NCBI GenBank assembly: GCA_944390185.1
Contig: CALXPA010000032.1
Location: 1 to 9,410, forward strand
DNA: 9,410 bases
Direction: 5' to 3'
From: an uncultured Alphaproteobacteria bacterium
GTDB taxonomy: Bacteria > Pseudomonadota > Alphaproteobacteria > Rs-D84
Shown here: piece by piece, positions 1-6,556 of the stretch
Numbering within the stretch: position 1 is the stretch's first letter
How the letters are laid out: each line of letters begins with the position of its first letter
The notes under the pieces: model-generated
Told to the model about the DNA's origin: nothing
Seen by the model: only the letters and a program-made list of their open reading frames with translations
Databases searched by the model: none
Translations under genes and position numbers: made by a program

Positions 1-60
1 GCCGGTAAAGTTATCATTTTGCGCGGTTGTGCCGCGTCTGATTTGTAATACTCTTGCCAT
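1..60 (-). CDS. N-terminal fragment of a phage-tail-like or receptor-binding protein (runs off the window)
   Basis: Only the first 20 codons are inside the window; the gene continues past base 1. The peptide begins MARVLQIRRGTT and continues AQNDNFTG. An opening of the form (V/I)LQIRRGTTAxN is common at the start of phage tail fibre, hyaluronidase-like and major-tropism-determinant-like proteins, where it begins a small virion-attachment domain; this is recall of family style, not a search result. The start is supported by a ribosome binding site AAAGGA about 8 bases upstream on the minus strand. A strong minus-strand promoter lies at 145-173, and the leader between promoter and start contains a terminator-like hairpin. 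The product's function cannot be settled from 20 residues. Confidence 0.55.
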   Translation of the reverse strand, partial: MARVLQIRRGTTAQNDNFTG

Positions 61-99
61 TATAAAAATCCTTTGTTATTTGGGAAACAGTATGTTTAG

Positions 100-130
100 A
101 AAAATAAAAACACCGCCATTGGTGGCGGTG
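100..130 (-). terminator. Intrinsic terminator or leader attenuator hairpin (minus strand)
   Basis: Read on the minus strand, CACCGCCA and TGGCGGTG form a perfect 8-bp stem (arms 123-130 and 111-118) around a four-base loop. It is followed directly by TTTTTATTTTTC (100-110). This is a classic rho-independent terminator. It lies 40 bases beyond the stop of the 823-aa gene and could end that transcript. It also lies just downstream of the predicted start of the next minus-strand transcript, so it may act as an attenuator as well. Confidence 0.8.
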
Positions 131-144
131 AATTCACGTGTACG

Positions 145-173
145 ATTATACCAAAAAATCAGATAAAAATCAA
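145..173 (-). promoter_or_regulatory. Promoter for the minus-strand gene ending off the window
   Basis: On the minus strand, TTGATT (168-173) is followed after exactly 17 bases by a perfect TATAAT (145-150). The predicted transcript start is near 138, which leaves a leader of about 78 bases before the start codon at 60. The -35 box overlaps the TGA stop codon of the 823-aa gene. The 10-bp palindrome GTGAATTCAC (128-137) sits at the predicted start and runs into the terminator-like stem. Confidence 0.7.
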
Positions 174-2641
174 GCAACCATTGAATAATTATTCAAATAA
201 CTTGCAAATATGGCATTTTTGTTTTGATTAAACCTGTCTTGTTTTTTCTTGGCATTGCCCAGCGCCCATGAATACATCGGACCCGTGTGTGAATCGCGCC
301 CGGTTTCCAACAGGTCCCAATACGCCATTAATTCACGATATTTATCTTGGTGATCTTTGTCCCAATTCTTAACCGTGTCATTGCGTTTTTTTATGCTTTC
401 GTCCAATTCCTTGATGCGCGCGGTTGCATTATCAAAATCATTAATATTCGTATTTAAATCATCAACATTGCTTTGCGCGGCATCATACGCCTGTTGTGCA
501 TTTTGCATATCTGTTTGGTATTGGGCGATGTTTGCACGTGCGTTTGCCAAATCTGCTGCTGGGATTTGGGCACGTTTCTGCGTTGTTGTTTGGATTTCGG
601 CATTATTTTGCTGAATTTGTTGTTCCGCCTGCATACGCTGCATCATCAGACTATTGGCCAGTGCGTTTGCTGTTGCATCCGGCATGCCCGCAAATGTTTG
701 CGGGTTATTCAGCTGTGCATCAATTGCTGTAATGGCATTATTCAATGCGAAATTAGCATTTTGCAGCCTTGTTAAATCAGCTGCATATTGACTATCTTGG
801 TCAATTAAATCCTGGGCGTCGTCATGCTGTTTCTGTGCAGCGTTAAACACGTTTTGTTTTTGTTCAGCATCCGTTTTTAAATTTTGTAAATCTGTTCTTT
901 TCTGATCGATATTCCCCGCATTAATGCCGGCGGCGTCCAGGGTAGACAACGTGCTTTCAAACGGCGCCTTTTTGGCCGTGTCCGTGGCGTTTTCTGTGGT
1001 TCTGTGTGCCTCGGCGGCGGTGCGTGCGGCATCGTTTTGCGCCACCCACGCGTCATGTGCTTTTTTCATGCGCCCGGTTTTACCGTTAAACTTACTGCCG
1101 TTCAGACGGATTGCATTCCCGATGCCTGTTATTGCATATCCCGCGGTCAAGAACGCAAATCGCACCGTTTTGTCCATGGCATTGGTGACAAATTTAACGC
1201 CCTCGTTTTTATTCCACGACAAGTCTTTATCCGAAAATATTGTGAATAAATCCTTGTCCGCGCGCAGTGTATCCATAATTTTGCTGGTGGTGTATCCGTA
1301 TTTGACAACGGACAAAACCTCCATCGCGGTTTTGGCTTCATCTATTTTATTATCGCGTACCGCGTTCAGAATCAGTTCGGACACCAGCGCCCGCATCTGT
1401 CCCCCGTTTTTCAGTGCGCCGGCGAACGCCTTGGGCATGGTGTTTTTCAAATCGCCCAGTGTTTTTTCCATCCATTCAAAATGTTCAACTGCGCGTGGCG
1501 ATTTATACATTAAATTCTTTTTTATATCGCCCGCACTGTCCATTAATTTCCCCAGCCCATCGGTTGGTTTAAATTTCGCGCCGGTCAATGCCTTGAATAT
1601 CAATTTCGCAGAATTAGAAAAATATACCCGATCGCCCGTCAGTTTTGTATATTTATCCATATAATCAGACCACGTGTCCGATACATTTTCTTTCAACTGT
1701 TGCCACAGGGTCAGTTCATCGGCCCGCTTTGGCGGGACGTAATCCTTGCTGTCTTTGTTGGCATAGTCCACATTGCCGTTTGCTGTGTCCAGATGCTTGG
1801 ATATTTTTCCCTTGTCATATTGTTTAAATACATCATATACCTTGGATTCCGTGGCCAGCGTATTCAGGAAATCTTTATAATTGCGTTTAAAATAATCCAG
1901 TTTTGCGGGATCCACCGCGCCAGTGTCAAATCCCTTTTCTACATTGGAAAAATCCGGCACGGTTGCGCCAGGCACCATCCCCAGTGAATCACGAAAATCG
2001 GCCTGGTTGCCATAAAAGTTTATATATTGTGCAACTGTTTTAACCTTATCCTGAAACGCCGGGTCGGTATTATACTTTTTCGATTTTATCCCCGAAATCA
2101 AATCAGAATACGAAAAATCAGAATCAGTCAGTCCCCATTGCTTAAAATAAATTTCCAAACTGTTTTTATAGTTTTCCAAGAATTGCTTAAATGCACCCTG
2201 AATCAGTGGTTCGGCGATTATCGGGTCCGCAACCGAATTTGAAAACAGATGGGTGGCCGGATTACCGAAATGTTCGTTTAAAAAGCTGGTTGCCTTGGCA
2301 TTATCTTTGAATGATTCCGCCTTGGCCGACATTTTGCGAAAAGCGTCTTGGAACGCCTTGAACAGTTTTTCCCATTCGTCATCGGTCATTGTCATGTTGC
2401 CGGTGATGTCGTTTGGGTGTGGGGTGGTGCCCGGGGCCGCAGAATATGGCATTGTGTTTTCAACCAGTTTGCCGTCCGCGTCCGTGTGCATCAGCTTCTT
2501 TTTCCAATCCTTCATATTGCCACGGAAATCATCGGATTTGGCGTATACATCAAACTGGGCGCGCACAACCGCCGGCATAGTATTAAAACGCCGCTGCATA
2601 TAATACTGTAATAAAAAATCGCCCATTTTTACATCTGCCAT
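170..2641 (-). CDS. Large unrecognised helical/coiled-coil protein, 823 aa
   Basis: I do not recognise this protein. It begins MADVKMGDFLLQYYMQRR, has no signal peptide, and is rich in charged and aromatic residues through about residue 480, suggesting a soluble helical body. One hydrophobic stretch at about 494-511 (FAFLTAGYAITGIGNAI) could be a single membrane-associated or buried helix. Residues 525-760 are low in Pro and Gly and rich in Ala, Gln, Asn and Asp with heptad-like spacing, so a long coiled coil is likely. Gln/Asn-rich patches lie near 665-690. The C-terminus is short and basic (about 797-810). The start has a good AAAGGGG ribosome binding site 7 bases upstream and a consensus promoter at 2663-2690. 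The next gene on the same strand opens like a phage tail protein, so a virion-structural or injected protein is one possibility; a host filament-like or surface-associated protein is another. Confidence 0.9.
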   Translation of the reverse strand: MADVKMGDFLLQYYMQRRFNTMPAVVRAQFDVYAKSDDFRGNMKDWKKKLMHTDADGKLVENTMPYSAAPGTTPHPNDITGNMTMTDDEWEKLFKAFQDAFRKMSAKAESFKDNAKATSFLNEHFGNPATHLFSNSVADPIIAEPLIQGAFKQFLENYKNSLEIYFKQWGLTDSDFSYSDLISGIKSKKYNTDPAFQDKVKTVAQYINFYGNQADFRDSLGMVPGATVPDFSNVEKGFDTGAVDPAKLDYFKRNYKDFLNTLATESKVYDVFKQYDKGKISKHLDTANGNVDYANKDSKDYVPPKRADELTLWQQLKENVSDTWSDYMDKYTKLTGDRVYFSNSAKLIFKALTGAKFKPTDGLGKLMDSAGDIKKNLMYKSPRAVEHFEWMEKTLGDLKNTMPKAFAGALKNGGQMRALVSELILNAVRDNKIDEAKTAMEVLSVVKYGYTTSKIMDTLRADKDLFTIFSDKDLSWNKNEGVKFVTNAMDKTVRFAFLTAGYAITGIGNAIRLNGSKFNGKTGRMKKAHDAWVAQNDAARTAAEAHRTTENATDTAKKAPFESTLSTLDAAGINAGNIDQKRTDLQNLKTDAEQKQNVFNAAQKQHDDAQDLIDQDSQYAADLTRLQNANFALNNAITAIDAQLNNPQTFAGMPDATANALANSLMMQRMQAEQQIQQNNAEIQTTTQKRAQIPAADLANARANIAQYQTDMQNAQQAYDAAQSNVDDLNTNINDFDNATARIKELDESIKKRNDTVKNWDKDHQDKYRELMAYWDLLETGRDSHTGPMYSWALGNAKKKQDRFNQNKNAIFASYLNNYSMVA

Positions 2642-2662
2642 TCAACACCCCTTTATCAGTTG

Positions 2663-2690
2663 ATTATAGCATTTTTTGACAATTTTTCAA
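2663..2690 (-). promoter_or_regulatory. Promoter for the 823-aa gene
   Basis: On the minus strand TTGAAA (2685-2690), a 16-base spacer and a perfect TATAAT (2663-2668) form a near-consensus sigma70 promoter. Transcription would start near 2656, about 15 bases before the start codon, leaving just enough leader for the AAAGGGG ribosome binding site. Confidence 0.75.
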
Positions 2691-2722
2691 TGTTTTCAGT
2701 ACCAAATTGCGCATCAATAGGA

Positions 2723-2728
2723 TATAAT
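2723..2728 (+). promoter_or_regulatory. -10 element for the MFS transporter gene
   Basis: A perfect TATAAT lies 24 bases before the preferred start codon at 2753, predicting a transcript start near 2735 and a short leader. No good -35 box is seen at 16-18 bases upstream (around 2699-2706), so the promoter may be weak or helped by an activator. It is divergent from the minus-strand promoter at 2663-2690, and the two -10 boxes are only 54 bases apart. Confidence 0.5.
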
Positions 2729-2752
2729 CCACACTGTTATCGGGGGTGGGGC

Positions 2753-3982
2753 ATGATGCGACATTCATCATTGCGGCGATTTTTGCATAACGTATATGGA
2801 TATGCGTTCTTTAATAAATTGATATTGTTAACACCGGTCTATGCGGTGTTTATGCAGTCGCATGGATTGACAGATATCCAGCTGGCGTTAATGTTTGTTA
2901 TATTATCTGCCGGTACACTGTTTATGCAGATACCTGTGACGTGGGTGACAAACAAAATCGGAACAAGACCGGCGATTATACTGGGGCAATTGCTAAAGGC
3001 GGCGGCATTTGTCTTGTGGTATTTTTGGCCAACATTTCCAGGCTTTGCAATTGGTATGTTTTTGTGGGGTATTGAATGGGCGTTTTTTAATGTTGCATTC
3101 GAAGGACTGGTATACGACGAACTGCGTGCCCGCCACCACAGTCGTATGTATGCGCGCGTTCTGGGGGTGCGCTATAATGTCCAGGCGCTGGGGACGGCAC
3201 TGTCTGCGTTTGGGTCATTGATGATGTTTGTGGGGTATGGGTGGATAACGGTGGCGTCGCTGGCATCGCTGGCGGCGTCGATTATCTGTGTAATTCGGAT
3301 GCCGTTGCGCGCTAAAAAACAACGAAAAATTAAAAAGACAAATTTTATAAAACTGTTCAAAACAGGTTCAAAAATTTGCGCACGCACACCATGCATATTG
3401 CTGATGCTGTTATTAAGTCTGTTCGTGGCGAACATTGCGTATCTGGACGATTACCTTAGTCCCATTGGAATGGAAATCGGTCTGTCGATTGAATTTGTTG
3501 GCCTGGTCCAGTTTTTTATTTTGGGGTGTGCCGTCCTGGGCCAGACATTTGCGTACCGGTTTACCCGTGTTCGTGACTGGATTTTATACGCATCGATATG
3601 TGTGGCCGGGGCGATGTTTGTGGTGTTTTCGCTGGATTATTCGTTGCGCGGGTTGTGGGCGCTGGGGGTGGCGTACGTGCTGTTCAGCGGCATAAATATA
3701 TTACTGTATTCCCGGTTCCAAGATTTCTTGCCGCCGCGGTATCGTTCGGTGATTCTGTCGCTGTACAGCATCGGGGATAACATGGTCTATATCGGGACGT
3801 GCCTGGTCATTGGGCTGGGGGGCATGCTGGGCAGTTGGCGTTACAGCGTGATGATATTAGGGATGATATTGGTTGGCGTTGGGCTGTGGGCCTTGGCCGT
3901 TGTGCGTAACAAGTGTGCAATCGTGCCGGGTTCTGGTGGGGCAGGGGTGTCCAAAACAATGCATCCGCGTCTAAAGGCATAG
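2753..3982 (+). CDS. MFS-type membrane transporter, 409 aa
   Basis: Probable major facilitator superfamily permease of the inner membrane; the substrate is unknown. Around ten to twelve hydrophobic helices are visible, including ALMFVILSAGTLFMQIPVTW, IICVIRM before a basic central loop (RAKKQRKIKKTN), and ILLMLLLSLFVANIAYL after it. The two halves around that basic loop fit the 6+6 MFS layout. VTNKIGTRPAIILG between the second and third helices is a degenerate MFS loop motif (GxLaDrxGrr). GLVYDEL in the fourth-helix region resembles MFS members with a (Y/D)-rich loop there. The frame is open back to 2660, but starting there would add 31 hydrophilic residues that precede the predicted transcript start. 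ATG 2753 (or the adjacent ATG 2756) follows the G-rich GGGGGTGGGG and the TATAAT at 2723. The next gene follows after 36 bases without a terminator, so they probably share a transcript. Confidence 0.85.
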   Translation: MMRHSSLRRFLHNVYGYAFFNKLILLTPVYAVFMQSHGLTDIQLALMFVILSAGTLFMQIPVTWVTNKIGTRPAIILGQLLKAAAFVLWYFWPTFPGFAIGMFLWGIEWAFFNVAFEGLVYDELRARHHSRMYARVLGVRYNVQALGTALSAFGSLMMFVGYGWITVASLASLAASIICVIRMPLRAKKQRKIKKTNFIKLFKTGSKICARTPCILLMLLLSLFVANIAYLDDYLSPIGMEIGLSIEFVGLVQFFILGCAVLGQTFAYRFTRVRDWILYASICVAGAMFVVFSLDYSLRGLWALGVAYVLFSGINILLYSRFQDFLPPRYRSVILSLYSIGDNMVYIGTCLVIGLGGMLGSWRYSVMILGMILVGVGLWALAVVRNKCAIVPGSGGAGVSKTMHPRLKA

Positions 3983-4018
3983 GTTCCTGTATATTTGCGT
4001 GGCCGGGTGATATAAAAT

Positions 4019-4699
4019 GTGGGTATGCAACTGGGGCTGCGCGATTTTTTATTAAAGACAATACCGTATATGCTGTCGATTGTGGGCGGATTGGTGCTAT
4101 TCATCGTTACCAAAGACGATGTCCACGATCCGAATGTTACCGACCTGATAAATAATATTGCGGCATCGCTGCTGTCGATACCGGTTGTCTTTTTGCTGTA
4201 CGATTATACGAATTATCGCGTATCAAAGCAGTTAAAAAAGACCCTGGCGGATAATATGGGCGATAAAATAAATGCGCTGTTGTTGAATTTAACATTAATT
4301 TTGCGTCAAATTATGGGGATGCGTGGTAAACTGACATTTGTCGCGCTGAACAAGATGGGCGATATCAGTGTTTCGCATATTGCGTCACATGTGCGTATTA
4401 CGCCCAGTACTATGAAAGGCCTGCGCCAGTGTCGTGACGAATTGAATGACCTGGTGTATAACAGTGCGAACACAAACGTGCTGTCTGCGGACCAGATACA
4501 GACATTGTCGATACTGATGCGTGAATTATCCCAATTGATAAACGAGCATGATTTTCGTCGCAATCACCATATTGCTGCAAAATATATAAAAAATATAATT
4601 GGTCATATTACGGACTGGATAGATTCAGATGCGCTGGCGGCGATGCACTTTCAACAATTACTGGGCAACGCCGAAATAACATTGAAAAACAAGAACTAG
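4019..4699 (+). CDS. Hypothetical protein with two membrane helices and a cytoplasmic helical domain, 226 aa
   Basis: Not recognised. Two hydrophobic helices are clear: about residues 12-31 (LKTIPYMLSIVGGLVLFIVT) and 47-61 (IAASLLSIPVVFLLY). They are separated by a short acidic loop (KDDVHDPNVTD). The rest (residues 65-226) is soluble and mostly alpha-helical, with no catalytic signature I can name. Positive-inside reasoning puts this domain in the cytoplasm, so it may be a membrane-tethered regulator or partner of the transporter encoded 36 bases upstream. The start is uncertain. GTG 4019 has GGGTGA 8 bases upstream. ATG 4025 would shorten the protein by two residues and could be nearly leaderless if the extended -10-like TGATATAAA at 4008-4016 is real. 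ATG 4017 is in another frame and ends after 12 codons. Confidence 0.8.
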   Translation: MGMQLGLRDFLLKTIPYMLSIVGGLVLFIVTKDDVHDPNVTDLINNIAASLLSIPVVFLLYDYTNYRVSKQLKKTLADNMGDKINALLLNLTLILRQIMGMRGKLTFVALNKMGDISVSHIASHVRITPSTMKGLRQCRDELNDLVYNSANTNVLSADQIQTLSILMRELSQLINEHDFRRNHHIAAKYIKNIIGHITDWIDSDALAAMHFQQLLGNAEITLKNKN

Positions 4700-4727
4700 C
4701 CAGGAAATCCCCATACCCCCCACACAA

Positions 4728-4755
4728 AAACAAAAATCCCGCGGGTATCCGCGGG
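4728..4755 (-). terminator. Terminator of tRNA-Lys, possibly bidirectional
   Basis: CCCGCGG (4738-4744) and CCGCGGG (4749-4755) form a 7-bp all-GC stem with a four-base loop. On the minus strand it is followed by ATTTTTGTTTTTG and lies 6 bases past the tRNA CCA end, an ideal tRNA terminator. On the plus strand the same stem is followed by TTTTCTT, so it could also end the transcript of the 4019-4699 gene coming the other way. Confidence 0.85.
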
Positions 4756-4761
4756 TTTTCT

Positions 4762-4837
4762 TGGTGGGGACACAGGGACTCGAACCCTGGACCCAATGAT
4801 TAAAAGTCATTTGCTCTACCAACTGAGCTATGTCCCC
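4762..4837 (-). tRNA. tRNA-Lys (anticodon UUU)
   Basis: The 76-base minus-strand sequence folds into a perfect cloverleaf. The acceptor stem is GGGGACA/TGTCCCC, the D arm GCTC/GAGC with AGTTGGTA loop, the anticodon stem AATGA/TCATT with loop CTTTTAA, the variable loop GGGTC, and the T arm CAGGG/CCCTG with TTCGAGT. The anticodon TTT reads lysine codons AAA and AAG. The 3' CCA is encoded (4762-4764). A GC-rich hairpin with a T run follows at once. The upstream 115 bases show no clear consensus promoter; a TTGATT box near 4910-4920 lacks a convincing -10 partner. Confidence 0.97.
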
Positions 4838-4952
4838 AAAACTGAACTGGAATGACGACCTGTGGCCATCATTTCCAAAGTCCGGCGCTAATTTTGACAC
4901 ATAAAAAACAAAAAATCAAGCAAAAATCCATCAAGCAGCGGATCATTCATAA

Positions 4953-5687
4953 TTATTTTGTGCGGCCCAGTTTGTTCTGGATAATATCGAACAAAGCCTG
5001 GTTTTGATTTTTTTGAATTTGGCGCATGTTGTATTGGAACATATCCCATTCTGGCACGTTTTTCATACGGTTTACATGCTTTTTAGAAAATACAGATTTA
5101 TCACCGAACGTAAAAATATAGCTGCGCCATTGTGGGAACGCGGGCGAATACAGTTCTGATGGCTGGCACAAAAATGTTGCGTTTTGTTCTGTCAGATTAC
5201 GTGCACCGCCGTTCGCGATTTGTTTCGCGACCAGCTGGTCCATAATGGATAAAAACCGTTTATCATAACCGCGTGCTGTATAGTATTCCGACGCCATGTA
5301 TAATGCCGGTGCAACAGCGGTGGAATCTGGGTTAATATGCTGGTGCAAGAATCCGGCGGCCAATGCTGATATCTCGTCCATGCTGTGCAGGGCCAATTGT
5401 TCATACTGGGTTCTGGCAATTTTTTCAAATGGTGCAAATGCATTGCGCATGTGTTGCATTTCGTGCGCGATAACTTCTGGTTCTTTGGCATTTATTGTAT
5501 CACAGAATTCCTGTAACACATTGCGAAATTCATCGGTTACACGTAAATCATTGGCCAGGCGGTATTTATACACCGTAATATTACGGGTGACCGGATTATT
5601 GCACCCATAGATCATCGGCAGTTCTGGCGATAATTTTTTTAACCATGCATTATCCAAAACAACTGTTTCGTATGAAATTTTCAGCAT
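4953..5687 (-). CDS. Putative zincin-type metalloprotease (HExxH), 244 aa
   Basis: The protein carries EVIAHEMQHMRNAF, an HExxH zinc-binding motif (His75, Glu76, His79). A downstream MDEISALAAGFLHQH segment (Asp104, Glu105) is placed about 26 residues on, where gluzincins supply their third zinc ligand. Predicted role: zinc-dependent peptide hydrolysis, with Glu76 as the general base. There is no signal peptide or membrane helix, so it probably acts in the cytoplasm unless exported by another route. I cannot assign it to a named peptidase family, and the rest (residues 120-244) is unlike any domain I recall. The start has AAGGGA 7 bases upstream and a near-consensus promoter at 5721-5748. It is a single-gene unit with no partner on its strand. 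A non-proteolytic, zinc-binding role is also possible. Confidence 0.75.
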   Translation of the reverse strand: MLKISYETVVLDNAWLKKLSPELPMIYGCNNPVTRNITVYKYRLANDLRVTDEFRNVLQEFCDTINAKEPEVIAHEMQHMRNAFAPFEKIARTQYEQLALHSMDEISALAAGFLHQHINPDSTAVAPALYMASEYYTARGYDKRFLSIMDQLVAKQIANGGARNLTEQNATFLCQPSELYSPAFPQWRSYIFTFGDKSVFSKKHVNRMKNVPEWDMFQYNMRQIQKNQNQALFDIIQNKLGRTK

Positions 5688-5720
5688 ATTATTGTCCCTT
5701 TGATTTTTTGTTACGGGATG

Positions 5721-5748
5721 ATTTTAATACCAAAATACAAATTGTCAA
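5721..5748 (-). promoter_or_regulatory. Promoter for the HExxH protein gene
   Basis: On the minus strand a perfect TTGACA (5743-5748), a 16-base spacer and TAAAAT (5721-5726, one mismatch) form a strong promoter. The predicted start is near 5714, about 27 bases before the start codon. It is back to back with the plus-strand promoter at 5768-5796. The short palindrome TTTGTACAAA (5753-5762) lies between the two, but a 10-bp palindrome is expected by chance several times in a window this size. Confidence 0.7.
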
Positions 5749-5767
5749 CATGTTTGTACAAAGTCGA

Positions 5768-5796
5768 TTGATTTTTTTATTCGTGTATCGAATAAT
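5768..5796 (+). promoter_or_regulatory. Promoter for the tatD-like/tcdA operon
   Basis: TTGATT (5768-5773), a 17-base spacer and AATAAT (5791-5796, one mismatch from TATAAT) precede the preferred start codon at 5825. Transcription would begin near 5803, giving a leader of about 22 bases. This placement argues against the longer reading frame that opens at 5645. Confidence 0.5.
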
Positions 5797-5824
5797 ATTA
5801 TCAATCCAAGATTATGGTGTATAT

Positions 5825-6556
5825 ATGCAGCAGGCCCGTTATATTGATGCACATTGTCATATCCAGAATGCGGCAGATTCATCGGCCGCGATTGCCGACG
5901 CTGTGTCGCGCGGTGTGTGTGGCTGGGTGTGCAATGCCACGTGCCCAGATGATTGGGCGACCGTGACAGAACTGGGGCGGGTTTGCCCATCTGTGCGTAC
6001 GTGTATTGGGGTTCATCCGTGGTATATTACCAGGGCCGGGGACCACTGGGGGCCGCGTATGCGCCAGATTTTGGCGTCTGATATTCATATAATGGTTGGG
6101 GAAATTGGTCTGGATACACATCATCCCGATATGGATGCCCAGATGCATGCGTTCGGGGCCCAGTTGGATATTGCGTACGAATTTAGGCGCGGGGCGCACA
6201 TTCATTGTGTTGGGGCGTGGAATGTGATACTGGACACATTTCATGCGCGCGCCTTGCGTCACATGCCGCCGGCGGTCGTCATGCACGCCTATACCGGTTC
6301 GGCGAACATCACAGATAAACTGGCGGGGGAATATGGTGCGTATTTTTCTTTTTCGCCAATGGTTATGGATACGCGACATCGTCGTATGCGGGATGCGGTG
6401 CGCCATGTCCCAATTAACAGAATTCTGGTGGAAAGTGATTCTGATAATCCGTCTGTGGTCCCAGATGTTGTGGCCGCGGTCGCAGAAATCCGGGGAATTC
6501 CCCCAACAGATATGGCGAACATAATTTATGATAACACACACAGGATTCTAAGATGA
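5825..6556 (+). CDS. TatD-family metal-dependent hydrolase, 243 aa
   Basis: A member of the TatD/amidohydrolase-fold family, divalent-metal phosphodiesterases that act as 3'-5' exonucleases or on related substrates (E. coli TatD, YcfH, YjjV). The expected metal-site residues are in order: HxH in YIDAHCHIQ (His10, His12), Glu93 in MVGEIGLD, His127 in HIHC, His154 in MHAYTGS and Asp205 in VESDSD. The motifs GVHPWYI and NTHRIL are also typical. The start at ATG 5825 puts the HxH strand near the N-terminus as in the family. The frame is open back to 5645, but that extension overlaps the divergent gene and its promoter. The ribosome binding site is weak. At 243 aa it is slightly shorter than usual (about 260). 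The normal (L/E)TDSPY motif near the last ligand is changed to ESDSDNP, so it is a divergent member. Its TGA stop overlaps the ATG of tcdA, suggesting coupled translation. Confidence 0.88.
   Translation: MQQARYIDAHCHIQNAADSSAAIADAVSRGVCGWVCNATCPDDWATVTELGRVCPSVRTCIGVHPWYITRAGDHWGPRMRQILASDIHIMVGEIGLDTHHPDMDAQMHAFGAQLDIAYEFRRGAHIHCVGAWNVILDTFHARALRHMPPAVVMHAYTGSANITDKLAGEYGAYFSFSPMVMDTRHRRMRDAVRHVPINRILVESDSDNPSVVPDVVAAVAEIRGIPPTDMANIIYDNTHRILR

Noticed and set aside
924..1664. Long plus-strand open frame (246 codons) opposite the 823-aa gene
   Set aside because: It is antisense to a well-supported gene with promoter and ribosome binding site, and its product is a hydrophobic, Ser/Ala-rich translation without family features; a shadow frame.
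2660..2752. N-terminal extension of the transporter frame to 2660
   Set aside because: It lies upstream of the -10 box and predicted transcript start at about 2735 and overlaps the divergent promoter; the added residues are not transporter-like.
4921..4943. Possible terminator after the HExxH gene (ATCC...GGAT plus T run, minus strand)
   Set aside because: Only a 4-bp stem with a 10-base loop; too weak to call.
5879..6541. Long minus-strand frame (220 codons) opposite the TatD-like gene
   Set aside because: It is fully antisense to a gene whose metal-binding motifs are all in order; the product is a His/Arg/Asn-rich shadow with no start signals.
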